From Rhodospirillales bacterium (GTDB lineage Bacteria; Pseudomonadota; Alphaproteobacteria; Acetobacterales; Acetobacteraceae), in contig JAGWIE010000020.1 in assembly GCA_028866445.1 (NCBI GenBank), positions 1 through 11,196 on the forward strand: a stretch of DNA of 11,196 bases. The letters run 5' to 3'. A model generated the notes under the pieces. The model was not told the origin of the DNA and did no database searches. It saw only the letters and a list, made by a program, of their open reading frames with translations. Below, in pieces: positions 1-6,300 of the stretch; position 1 is the first letter of the stretch; every line of letters begins with the position of its first letter. The position numbers and the translations under genes are program-made.

Positions 1-72
1 GATAAGCGCCGACGTTTAGGGCAGGACGCGGCGGAGCCACACCGCATTAAATATCGCCCGCTGACGCGGTAA
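1..72 (+). CDS. Possible 3' end of an upstream gene (partial)
   Basis: From base 1 the first plus frame is open for 23 codons and ends at TAA 70-72. The other two plus frames hit stops within 20 bases. The encoded tail is basic (it starts DKRRRLGQDAAEPHR). It lies 9 bp before the next start codon, on the same strand, which fits a preceding gene of the same transcript. I do not recognise the family. A stretch this short could be open by chance in GC-rich DNA, so the call is weak. Confidence 0.3.
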   Translation, partial: DKRRRLGQDAAEPHRIKYRPLTR

Positions 73-81
73 TACTCAGGC

Positions 82-606
82 ATGAGCGTTTCATCCGCCT
101 GGGTGCTGGAGACGGCGCGCCTGCGGATGACGCCCGTGGGCTACCGGGATTTGCCAGACCTTATCCGGTTGAAGGCTGACCCACGCGCCTATGCGCTGAT
201 GCTGGGGGGCGTGCGCTCAGCCGTGGAGGCCGCCGAGGAGCTGGCGCAGGACATTCGCGGCTGGGGCAAACATGGCCATGGCATGTGGGCGGTGCGCGCC
301 AAGCGTGGCAAGTTTCTAGGCATGGCGGCGCTGATGCACCGGCCGGATGGGCGCGGCGTGGCCCTGCGATTCGCCTTTTATCCCGAGGCGCGGGGTGTGG
401 GGCTGGCGCGGGAAGCCGCCTCCGCCGCGTTGATTTATGCGCATGATGTAATGCAGATAAAGCGCCTGGTTGCGGTGGCGCGCGAGGACAATTTCGCGTC
501 TCGCCAGGTGCTTAGCTCCATCGGCATGTCACAGATAAGTGAATTCTACAGGGATGGAAATTTACTCTTTGTTTATCAATCTCTTAAGCCGGAACACCCC
601 AGGTGA
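82..606 (+). CDS. GNAT family N-acetyltransferase (RimJ/RimL-like, Acetyltransf_3 type)
   Basis: This 174-residue protein is predicted to transfer an acetyl group from acetyl-CoA to an amine; the substrate cannot be told. The N-terminus has the family opening LETARLRM (residues 9-16), which supports the ATG at 82 even though the only Shine-Dalgarno-like bases (AGG) sit too close to it. The acetyl-CoA pyrophosphate-binding motif A is at about 101-116, with the core R104-G-V-G-L-A. The late motif REDNFASRQVL (134-144) followed by a short hydrophobic strand is the usual end of the fold, so the domain is complete. The last ~25 codons and the following ~100 bases look visibly richer in A+T than the rest of the gene. 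Soluble and cytoplasmic: no signal peptide or membrane segment. RimJ/RimL-type ribosomal protein acetylation is possible, but many paralogues act on small molecules. Confidence 0.85.
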   Translation: MSVSSAWVLETARLRMTPVGYRDLPDLIRLKADPRAYALMLGGVRSAVEAAEELAQDIRGWGKHGHGMWAVRAKRGKFLGMAALMHRPDGRGVALRFAFYPEARGVGLAREAASAALIYAHDVMQIKRLVAVAREDNFASRQVLSSIGMSQISEFYRDGNLLFVYQSLKPEHPR

Positions 607-671
607 ATTCGGCGTAATTACCAATTTTGAGTCTTGCCAAAAAGGCTTAGTTTGCCCCTTAAGCTTGGTTT

Positions 672-914
672 GTGACCAGGCAAGAGCACAAAAACATTCT
701 GACCTTTTTGGATACTGTGCTCAAAGGGGCGCACAGGCCGCTTGACATAGAAGCGGACGCCATCATCCGGGCCTATTTTAAGCGTAACCCGGATGCCGCC
801 TACTGCCTGACGATGATGGCGATGGAGCTGGCGGGGCCAAGAGACCTTGAAACGCACGCCAAGCCAAAACGCCGTGGCTGGCTGCCCATGCTGATGCGAA
901 GCAGGCAAGCCTGA
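672..914 (+). CDS. Small protein resembling the N-terminus of DUF2076
   Basis: An 80-residue protein starting at GTG 672. Its first ~54 residues follow the pattern I recall for the N-terminal part of DUF2076 proteins: an E-rich start, LDIEADAIIRAYFKRNPDAA (24-43), then a hydrophobic helix. Full DUF2076 proteins are much longer, about 200 residues, with a long low-complexity C-terminal part. Here the protein instead ends in a short basic tail (KPKRRGW, then MLMRSRQA), so it is either a minimal family member or a truncated copy. It lies 65 bp after the acetyltransferase gene and 43 bp before the aminotransferase start. There is no good Shine-Dalgarno before the GTG, and several inverted repeats surround the start (see findings). 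Function unknown. That it is translated is inferred from the family-like sequence, not from signals. Confidence 0.55.
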   Translation: MTRQEHKNILTFLDTVLKGAHRPLDIEADAIIRAYFKRNPDAAYCLTMMAMELAGPRDLETHAKPKRRGWLPMLMRSRQA

Positions 915-957
915 ACCTGGGTTGCCCCGTGGCCTGGGCGCGCATAAACCCGGCCCT

Positions 958-2160
958 ATGACAGAATTTGCCAACCGGATTGGGCGCACCGAACTTGCCG
1001 CCACCTTCGCCATGGCCGCACGCGCCCGCGCTTTGCAGGCTGAGGGCAAGGATGTGATCTCGCTCTCGCTCGGCGAGCCGGATTTTCCAACGCCAGATCA
1101 TGTTATCGCGGCGGCAAATGCAGCGGCGCTGCGCGGCGACACCAAATATCCGCCATTGGCCGGCAGCGAGGCGCTGCGAAACGCTGTAGCGGAAAAATTC
1201 ACCCGCGAGCATGGCGTTTCCACGCGCGCCCAGGATGTGCTGGTGACCAATGGCGGCAAGCAGGGCATTTTCAACATCGTGATGTCGCTGATCGGCACAG
1301 GGGATGAGGTGATTATTCCCGCACCCGCCTGGGCCGGTTATGAGCAGACGGTGAAATTCGCGGGCGGTGAGCCGGTTTTTGTGCCGTGCCCGCAGGAAAA
1401 CGGCTTTGTTTTGCGGCCCGAGGCGCTGGCCAACGCCATTACCGGCCGCACCAAGCTGCTGATTTTGAACTACCCCAGCAATCCTTCTGGGGCTGTGCTC
1501 TCACGCGAGGCTTTGGCAGCACTGGCGGAGGTGCTGCGGCACTACCCGCATGTGTGGGTGTTGAGCGACGATATTTACGAGCATCTGCTGTTCGGCGGGG
1601 CAAAGCACGAAACTTTGCTCGGTGTGGCTCCGGATTTGGCAAACCGGGTGGTAACACTCTCCGGCGTTTCCAAAACCTATGCAATGACGGGTTGGCGCGT
1701 TGGCTGGTGTGTCGGCCCCGCGGAGATGATAAAAGCAGCGACAGTGGTGCAGGCCACCGCTACGTCCGGTGTCTCCACCATCGGCCAGGCGGCAGCACTG
1801 GCAGCTCTCACCGGGCCGCAGGAGTTTCTGGCCGAGCGCGCGGCGGCTTATGAGCAACGGCGCGATGTTGTGGTGGCGGCATTGAACCAGATGCCGGGCA
1901 TTTCATGCCACAGGCCGGATGGCGCGTTTTACGTATACCCCAGCATTGCTGGTTGCCTGGGCAAGACCACACCCGGCGGGAGGCGAATTAGCTCTGACAG
2001 CGATTTCGCCATGGCTTTGCTGGAAGAAGCTCTGGTGGGCGTGGTGCAGGGGGTTGCATTTGCCATGAGCCCGCATATCCGTATTTCCACCGCCACCGCC
2101 CTGCCCCGCCTAACCGAAGCCTGCAAACGGATTTCAAACTTCTGTAACGCTCTGATGTGA
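958..2160 (+). CDS. aatA: PLP-dependent class I aminotransferase (aspartate aminotransferase AatA-like)
   Basis: A 400-residue fold-type I aminotransferase, the usual length for subgroup Ib aspartate aminotransferases, which move the amino group of aspartate (some also act on prephenate) to 2-oxoglutarate with pyridoxal phosphate. Visible landmarks are GGKQ (99-102) in the phosphate-binding region; N171-Y-P-S-N-P-S-G; S203-D204-D205-I-Y207, where D204 pairs with the pyridine nitrogen; S235-G-V-S-K239-T-Y-A-M-T-G-W-R with K239 as the Schiff-base lysine; and R375 in IRIS, the expected substrate-carboxylate arginine. ATG 958 was chosen over an in-frame TTG at 922 because the family starts close to there; no clear ribosome site is seen for either. 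One deviation: the segment before R375 reads QGVAFAMSPH, where AatA relatives usually have a PGSAFG-like loop. It may be a paralogue with different substrate preference, so the symbol is provisional. Confidence 0.85.
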   Translation: MTEFANRIGRTELAATFAMAARARALQAEGKDVISLSLGEPDFPTPDHVIAAANAAALRGDTKYPPLAGSEALRNAVAEKFTREHGVSTRAQDVLVTNGGKQGIFNIVMSLIGTGDEVIIPAPAWAGYEQTVKFAGGEPVFVPCPQENGFVLRPEALANAITGRTKLLILNYPSNPSGAVLSREALAALAEVLRHYPHVWVLSDDIYEHLLFGGAKHETLLGVAPDLANRVVTLSGVSKTYAMTGWRVGWCVGPAEMIKAATVVQATATSGVSTIGQAAALAALTGPQEFLAERAAAYEQRRDVVVAALNQMPGISCHRPDGAFYVYPSIAGCLGKTTPGGRRISSDSDFAMALLEEALVGVVQGVAFAMSPHIRISTATALPRLTEACKRISNFCNALM

Positions 2161-2224
2161 CGCCCCTCTTGCTTTGGAGCGGCCAAGCGCACATCCTGCC
2201 CGTTCGTTAAAATGGAGACAGGAA

Positions 2225-2656
2225 ATGAGCGTCACGGAAATTCTCTACACCGCCCACGGCTCTGCCATGGGCGGCCGCGCTGGCCGGGGCACCACCGATG
2301 ATAAAAAACTTGATCTGACGCTGAGCGTGCCGTCTGGGCTGGGCGGCGATAACGGCCCAGGCACCAACCCGGAACAGCTGTTTTCAGTTGGTTATTCCGC
2401 CTGCTTTCTGGGCGCGTTGAAGGTGGTGGCTGGCAAGGCAAAGATTCGCCTGCCGGAAGACACCACTGTGGCCGCTGCAATCGGAATCGGCCCGCGTGAA
2501 GATGGCGGCGGCTTTGGCATTACCGCTGCCCTCACCATTACCGCCGATGGCATAGAGAAGGCGACCTTGGAAGATCTGGTGCAGAAGGCGCATATCGTCT
2601 GCCCCTACTCCAATGCCATCCACAAAACCGTGGATGTTAAACTGCACATCGCATAA
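2225..2656 (+). CDS. ohr: Organic hydroperoxide resistance protein, Ohr subfamily of OsmC
   Basis: A 143-residue thiol peroxidase of the Ohr type, which reduces organic (fatty acid) hydroperoxides to alcohols, in known members using lipoylated proteins as electron donor. All catalytic residues of the family are in place: R18 in GGRAGR, E50 in TNPEQLF, the peroxidatic C60 in GYSACFLGAL and the resolving C126 in HIVCPYSNA. Length and ending match full-length Ohr. ATG 2225 is preferred over an in-frame upstream start because GGAG at 2214-2217 lies 7 bases before it. The gap to the aminotransferase stop is 64 bp and a strong stem-loop follows the stop. Ohr genes are usually controlled by a neighbouring MarR-type repressor, OhrR; none is present in this window, so any such regulator must lie elsewhere. 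Confidence 0.95.
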   Translation: MSVTEILYTAHGSAMGGRAGRGTTDDKKLDLTLSVPSGLGGDNGPGTNPEQLFSVGYSACFLGALKVVAGKAKIRLPEDTTVAAAIGIGPREDGGGFGITAALTITADGIEKATLEDLVQKAHIVCPYSNAIHKTVDVKLHIA

Positions 2657-2661
2657 TGCGC

Positions 2662-2700
2662 AGGCGGTGCCGTGGGCAATGCTTCACGGTGCCGCCTTTT
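2662..2700 (+). terminator. Rho-independent terminator after ohr
   Basis: Bases 2662-2674 (AGGCGGTGCCGTG) pair with 2685-2697 (CACGGTGCCGCCT) over 13 positions. Eleven are Watson-Crick pairs and two are G-U wobbles in RNA. The loop is 10 bases and the stem ends in a run of four T (2697-2700). It starts 6 bp after the ohr stop. The T run is short, but stem length and position make termination of the ohr transcript likely. It also lies downstream of the minus-strand tRNA gene, though no T run follows it in that direction. Confidence 0.75.
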
Positions 2701-2739
2701 GAAGCGCGACGATTTCAGCACGATAAACTTTGAGGAGAA

Positions 2740-2815
2740 TGGTGGAGCTAAGCGGAATCGAACCGCTGACCTTCTGCATGCCATGCAGACGCTCTACCAA
2801 TTGAGCTATAGCCCC
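2740..2815 (-). tRNA. tRNA-Ala, anticodon GGC
   Basis: The minus strand folds into a complete 76-nt cloverleaf with an encoded CCA end (plus-strand TGG at 2740-2742). The acceptor stem is GGGGCTA/TAGCTCC and contains G3-U70 (plus-strand bases 2813 and 2746), the main alanine identity element. The D stem is GCTC/GAGC, the anticodon stem TCTGC/GCAGA with loop ATGGCAT (anticodon GGC, complement at 2780-2782), and the T stem AGCGG/CCGCT with loop TTCGATT. The sequence closely resembles enterobacterial tRNA-Ala(GGC). It reads alanine codons GCC and GCU. It stands alone on the minus strand between two plus-strand genes. Confidence 0.97.
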
Positions 2816-2834
2816 GTACCGTTCGGTGGAGCGC

Positions 2835-2864
2835 GGTATAATCCGGGTTCCGTTCGCCATGCAA
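2835..2864 (-). promoter_or_regulatory. Candidate sigma-70-type promoter of the tRNA-Ala gene
   Basis: On the minus strand TTGCAT (2864-2859) is followed after 18 bp by TATACC (2840-2835). The -10 box ends 19 bp before the mature tRNA 5' end, so transcription would begin roughly 12 bases upstream of it, a normal short tRNA leader. The -35 box matches the consensus at only three of six positions, so the call rests mostly on the -10 box and its location. Confidence 0.4.
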
Positions 2865-2938
2865 GGGGGCAGGCAAGAAAATCCGCCCTCCCCACCCCCA
2901 GCCTTCCCCCGGCCCGCAAAACCGGCTAACCCCCGGCA

Positions 2939-4288
2939 ATGGTCAAACTTCGCTTCGCGCCCAGCCCCACGGGCTATCTGCATGTCGGCAATGCCCGCGC
3001 CGCCTTGGTGAATTTTCTGTTCGCCCGGCATGAAGGCGGAACATTACTGCTGCGGCTGGACGACACCGACACCGAGCGGGGCCGCCCGGAATATGAGCAG
3101 GGCATTTACGATGATCTGCGCTGGCTGGGGATTGAGTGGGACGAGCAGGCCAAGCAGTCTGACCGGTTTGCACGCTACGCAGAGGTTGCCGAAGCTCTGA
3201 AAGCATCTGGTCGCCTTTACCCCTGCTTCGAGAACGAGGACGAGCTGGCCGCCAAGCGCGCCGCGCTCGTTAAACGCAAGCTGCCCCCGGTTTATGACCG
3301 CCACGCTTTGACCATGACAGCGGAACAGCGCGCCACCGCTGAAGCCAATGGCAAAAAACCTTATTGGCGCTTCAAACTTTCAGACGAAGCAGTGAGCTGG
3401 AACGATCTGGTTCTGGGCTCTCGCAATATCAAGCTCACCACCGTTTCAGACCCCGTGCTGATCCGCGCGGATGGCTCGCCGCTTTATACCTTCACCTCGG
3501 TGGTGGATGACGCGGATATGGGCATCACGCATATCGTCCGGGGCGAGGATCATGTCTCCAACACCGCGGTGCAGATTGATCTGTTCCGGGCCGTCACCCG
3601 GAACCCGGTGCCGCGATTCGCGCATCTGCCGCTGATTTCTGGGGGGGATGGGGAGAAGCTCTCCAAACGCATCGGTTCTATCTCGCTGAAATCGCTCCGC
3701 AGTGATGGCATCGAACCCGCTGCCATCACCGCTTATCTGGCCCGGCTGGGCACCAGCAAGGATGCGGCACCCTTGCCAATGGCGGAGCTGATCGCGCAGT
3801 TCTCGCTGAACGATTTCTCCCGCTCACCGCCGCGATTTGACGCCGCACAATTGCTGGGGCTGAACCGCAAGCTGCTGCACCATCTGCCGTTTGAAGCCGT
3901 GCGGGACCGCCTGCCCGAAAGGGCAACGCCGGCGTTTTGGGAGACGGTGCGGGGTAATTTGGATATGTTGACCGAAGCTCGGCGCTGGTGGGCTGTTGTG
4001 CAGGGCGAGATTATTACGCCGGAGCTTCTGCCCGAGGCGCTGCCTGTGGTGGTAGCTGCACAGCAAACAATGCCCACCGAGATGACGCCAGAAAGCTGGA
4101 AAGCCTGGGCCGCCGCCATTTCCGGCGCTACCGGGGCCAAGGGCAAAGCGCTGTATCAGCCGCTGCGCCTGGCGCTTACCGGTGAGGAGCATGGCCCAGA
4201 GATGGCCCCACTGCTGGGGCTGATGGGCCATGAGCGCGCGGCAAAACGCCTTGCCGCCTGCGTTGCCGCCAGCGCCCACCCCGGCTAA
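2939..4288 (+). CDS. gltX: Glutamyl-tRNA synthetase, short alphaproteobacterial type (GltX2-like)
   Basis: A 449-residue class Ic aminoacyl-tRNA synthetase that attaches glutamate to tRNA in the cytoplasm. The HIGH motif is H15-V-G-N18 within the opening FAPSPTGYLHVGNARAAL, the KMSKS motif is K240-L-S-K-R244, and IVRGEDHVSNTA (199-210) is the conserved block before it. The C-terminal part (about 300-449) is the helical anticodon-binding region. The clustered cysteine zinc site found in many bacterial GluRS is absent (only C96 in that region). ATG 2939 is effectively forced: an in-frame TAA sits at 2927-2929, and there is no Shine-Dalgarno before it. Many alphaproteobacteria carry two GltX proteins, and the KLSKRIGSIS form resembles the shorter one. 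Whether this enzyme charges tRNA-Glu, tRNA-Gln (for later GatCAB amidation) or both cannot be read from the sequence. The next gene starts 30 bp after the stop, so gltX probably leads the operon. Confidence 0.95.
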   Translation: MVKLRFAPSPTGYLHVGNARAALVNFLFARHEGGTLLLRLDDTDTERGRPEYEQGIYDDLRWLGIEWDEQAKQSDRFARYAEVAEALKASGRLYPCFENEDELAAKRAALVKRKLPPVYDRHALTMTAEQRATAEANGKKPYWRFKLSDEAVSWNDLVLGSRNIKLTTVSDPVLIRADGSPLYTFTSVVDDADMGITHIVRGEDHVSNTAVQIDLFRAVTRNPVPRFAHLPLISGGDGEKLSKRIGSISLKSLRSDGIEPAAITAYLARLGTSKDAAPLPMAELIAQFSLNDFSRSPPRFDAAQLLGLNRKLLHHLPFEAVRDRLPERATPAFWETVRGNLDMLTEARRWWAVVQGEIITPELLPEALPVVVAAQQTMPTEMTPESWKAWAAAISGATGAKGKALYQPLRLALTGEEHGPEMAPLLGLMGHERAAKRLAACVAASAHPG

Positions 4289-4304
4289 AGACAAACCCGG
4301 CAAA

Positions 4305-4312
4305 GAGGAAAG
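4305..4312 (+). promoter_or_regulatory. Strong ribosome binding site fixing a GTG start
   Basis: GAGGAAAG lies 6 bases before GTG 4319, in the short gltX-TPR gene gap. It is the clearest Shine-Dalgarno in the operon and decides the start of the TPR protein, whose N-terminus begins with the non-ATG codon. Confidence 0.7.
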
Positions 4313-4318
4313 AGCCGC

Positions 4319-4984
4319 GTGGTCGATATTTTTGACGAAGTTTCCGAGGATCTGCGCCATGAGCGGGCGGTGGGGCTTGCCAAGCGTTACGGCGGGCTGC
4401 TGCTGCTGGCCGCCTTGCTGGTGCTGGCCGGTGTTGGCGGGCAGCAATTCTGGCAGGCCCGTAAAACCAAGCTGGCCAACCAGGCCGCCAGCCAATATCT
4501 CGCCCTTACCCAGGCCGTGGACCAGCCGCAAGGCCAGCTTACGGCGAGTGCAGCGGTTTCCGCCGCCCAGAAGCTGGTGGATTTTTCCAAATCCGCACCG
4601 GAGATTTACAAAACCATGGCGCGCTTACGGGCTGCCTCGCTTTACGCCAATGCCGGGGAGCTGCCCAAGGCCGCTTTGCTTTGGAGCCGCGTGGGTGCGG
4701 ATGAGGCCGCTCCCAACTTGATGCGCGATGCCGCCAGCCTGTTATTTGCCCAGCATGAAATCGGCATTGACAATAACGGCGATATTCTTGCCCGGTTGCA
4801 GCCGATTGTGCAGGAGAAAAACCCGTTTCACGGCCTGGCGCGAGAGATGCAGGCGCTGGTTTACATGAACGAGGGAAATACGGCGATGGCCAAATCCCTC
4901 TTCGCCCAGGTGCAGGACGACCCCAATACGCCCCAAGGCGCGCAGAACCGCGCCCAGGCCATGCTCGCCAAGCTGAACGGATGA
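4319..4984 (+). CDS. Membrane-anchored TPR protein, YfgM-like (TPR_21)
   Basis: A 221-residue protein with a short acidic cytoplasmic N-terminus (VDIFDEVSEDLRHERA), one membrane helix at about residues 25-41 and a periplasmic domain of alanine-rich tetratricopeptide-like helices. Typical pieces are RLRAASLYANAGELPKAALL (104-123) and LVYMNEGNTAMAKSLFAQV (about 180-198). In E. coli YfgM has this layout, contacts the SecYEG translocon and periplasmic chaperones, and its gene lies just before bamB and der; the order here is the same. The start is GTG 4319, set by a good ribosome site. The stop TGA shares bases with the ATG of bamB (ATGA, 4981-4984), pointing to translational coupling. Sequence identity to enterobacterial YfgM is probably low, so the role is inferred from architecture and position. 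Confidence 0.85.
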   Translation: MVDIFDEVSEDLRHERAVGLAKRYGGLLLLAALLVLAGVGGQQFWQARKTKLANQAASQYLALTQAVDQPQGQLTASAAVSAAQKLVDFSKSAPEIYKTMARLRAASLYANAGELPKAALLWSRVGADEAAPNLMRDAASLLFAQHEIGIDNNGDILARLQPIVQEKNPFHGLAREMQALVYMNEGNTAMAKSLFAQVQDDPNTPQGAQNRAQAMLAKLNG

Positions 4985-6300
4985 CACAGCCCATGATTCG
5001 CCGCCGCACCGCGACTGTCGGCCTCCTCGGCCTGCTTGCCTCCTGCTCTTCCTCCAAAAAACCCCCCATTATCGGCACGCAAATTCCGGTGCTGCCGGAC
5101 CAGTCCGGCATGGATGTGGCCGCGAACGCGCCAGCCGTTACCTTGCCCGCCCCCACGGCGCTGAACGCCTGGGCGCAACCCCTGGCCAATGCCGCCCACG
5201 CGCCAGGCAATGCCGCTGGGCCGCTTAGTTTTAACCCCGGCTGGCACGCGGATATCGGCGCAGCGGGTGGTTATCGGCAGCCTTTGGTTGCAAGCCCGCT
5301 GGTGGCCGAGGGGCATGTGTTCACCATGGATGCCGCCGCGCATATCCGCGCGCTCTCGCTATCTGATGGTTCGGAAATCTGGCGCACTGAAACCCGGCCC
5401 AAACATAACTCCACCCAGAATATCGGCGGTGGCATCGCTTACGATTCCGGCAAAATCTACGCCAGCACCGGTTATGGCGAGGCGCTGGCGCTGGATGCCG
5501 GCAGCGGCAAGATTTTATGGCGCCAGAAGCTCGATTTTCCGGCGCGGTCCGCCCCGCTGGTGGCGGCCGGGCTGGTGGCCGTTATCACTCAGAACGATTT
5601 GCTGCTGACCTTCGACGAGCAATCCGGCACGCCAGGATGGCGCTTCTCAGGTGCTGTGGGCACCCCGCCGATGACCGCCGCCAGCGTGACCGGTGCGCCC
5701 GCCTTTGCTGAAGGCATTATCGCCGCAGGGTTCTCCACCGGGCTGCTTGCCGCCATTGATGCGAATTCCGGCACGCCGGTTTGGGAGCAGAGCCTTGCTG
5801 CCGGGTTCGGCCAGGCGAGCTCGCTGGATCTTTCAGACGTTGTAGCCCCCCCGGTTATCGCGGGCGGCGTGGTCTATGGCATCAATATCGGCGGCACCTT
5901 CATGGCGGTAGATCTGCATTCTGGCGCGCAAGTATGGACACACCAGGCTGCCAGCAGCCAACCGCCCGCAGCTTCCGGCGGGTTCCTGTTTCTGCTTGAT
6001 GCCAGCGCCAAACTCTCCGCTGTGCATGCTGATGACGGGCTGGTGAGCTGGGCCACCGCCCTGCCCGCCTTCAAGAACATGAAGAAACGCTCCAACCCCA
6101 TGGTCTGGTCTGGCCCGGCGCTGGTGAACAACATGCTGGTTTGCACAAACGACCATGGCGAGGCGGCACTGGTGGACGCCACGACCGGCAAGCTGACGCA
6201 GATGGTGAAGCTGGGCGCACCGGCTGATCTGCCGCCGATTGCGGTTGGCGGCGTGCTGCTGCAACTCACGCGCAATGCGCGCCTGACGGCCTATGGCTGA
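4981..6300 (+). CDS. bamB: Outer membrane assembly lipoprotein BamB (PQQ-repeat beta-propeller)
   Basis: A 439-residue lipoprotein of the BAM complex, which inserts beta-barrel proteins into the outer membrane. The N-terminus has arginines (R7-R9), a hydrophobic stretch and the lipobox L19-A-S-C22, so C22 would be lipidated after signal peptidase II cleavage. A variable linker runs to about residue 85. Then comes a beta-propeller with repeated D/S-G-x-x-x-W blades: DGSEIW (129-134), GSGKILW (174-180), SGTPGW (215-220), SGTPVW (263-268), SGAQVW (314-319) and DGLVSW (352-357). Length suits alphaproteobacterial BamB. The ATG overlaps the TPR stop; an alternative ATG four codons later (4993) would also leave a complete signal peptide. 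The end overlaps der by 8 bp. PQQ-dependent dehydrogenases share the propeller motif but are larger and have catalytic residues absent here. Confidence 0.92.
   Translation: MTQPMIRRRTATVGLLGLLASCSSSKKPPIIGTQIPVLPDQSGMDVAANAPAVTLPAPTALNAWAQPLANAAHAPGNAAGPLSFNPGWHADIGAAGGYRQPLVASPLVAEGHVFTMDAAAHIRALSLSDGSEIWRTETRPKHNSTQNIGGGIAYDSGKIYASTGYGEALALDAGSGKILWRQKLDFPARSAPLVAAGLVAVITQNDLLLTFDEQSGTPGWRFSGAVGTPPMTAASVTGAPAFAEGIIAAGFSTGLLAAIDANSGTPVWEQSLAAGFGQASSLDLSDVVAPPVIAGGVVYGINIGGTFMAVDLHSGAQVWTHQAASSQPPAASGGFLFLLDASAKLSAVHADDGLVSWATALPAFKNMKKRSNPMVWSGPALVNNMLVCTNDHGEAALVDATTGKLTQMVKLGAPADLPPIAVGGVLLQLTRNARLTAYG

Noticed and set aside
922..957. TTG start adding 12 residues to the aminotransferase
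   Set aside because: The added residues do not fit the family N-terminus and there is no ribosome site; ATG 958 is adequate.
2208..2213. TAAAAT resembling a -10 box just before ohr
   Set aside because: It touches the ribosome binding site (2214-2217), so a start 6-7 bases downstream would remove it; no -35 box at the right distance.
2174..2224. Upstream in-frame start extending ohr by 17 residues
   Set aside because: The GGAG site and the standard Ohr N-terminus both point to ATG 2225.
3824..4531. Long minus-strand open frame (235 codons) opposite gltX and the TPR gene
   Set aside because: It is antisense to clearly homologous plus-strand genes, has no recognisable domain, and long antisense frames are expected in GC-rich DNA.
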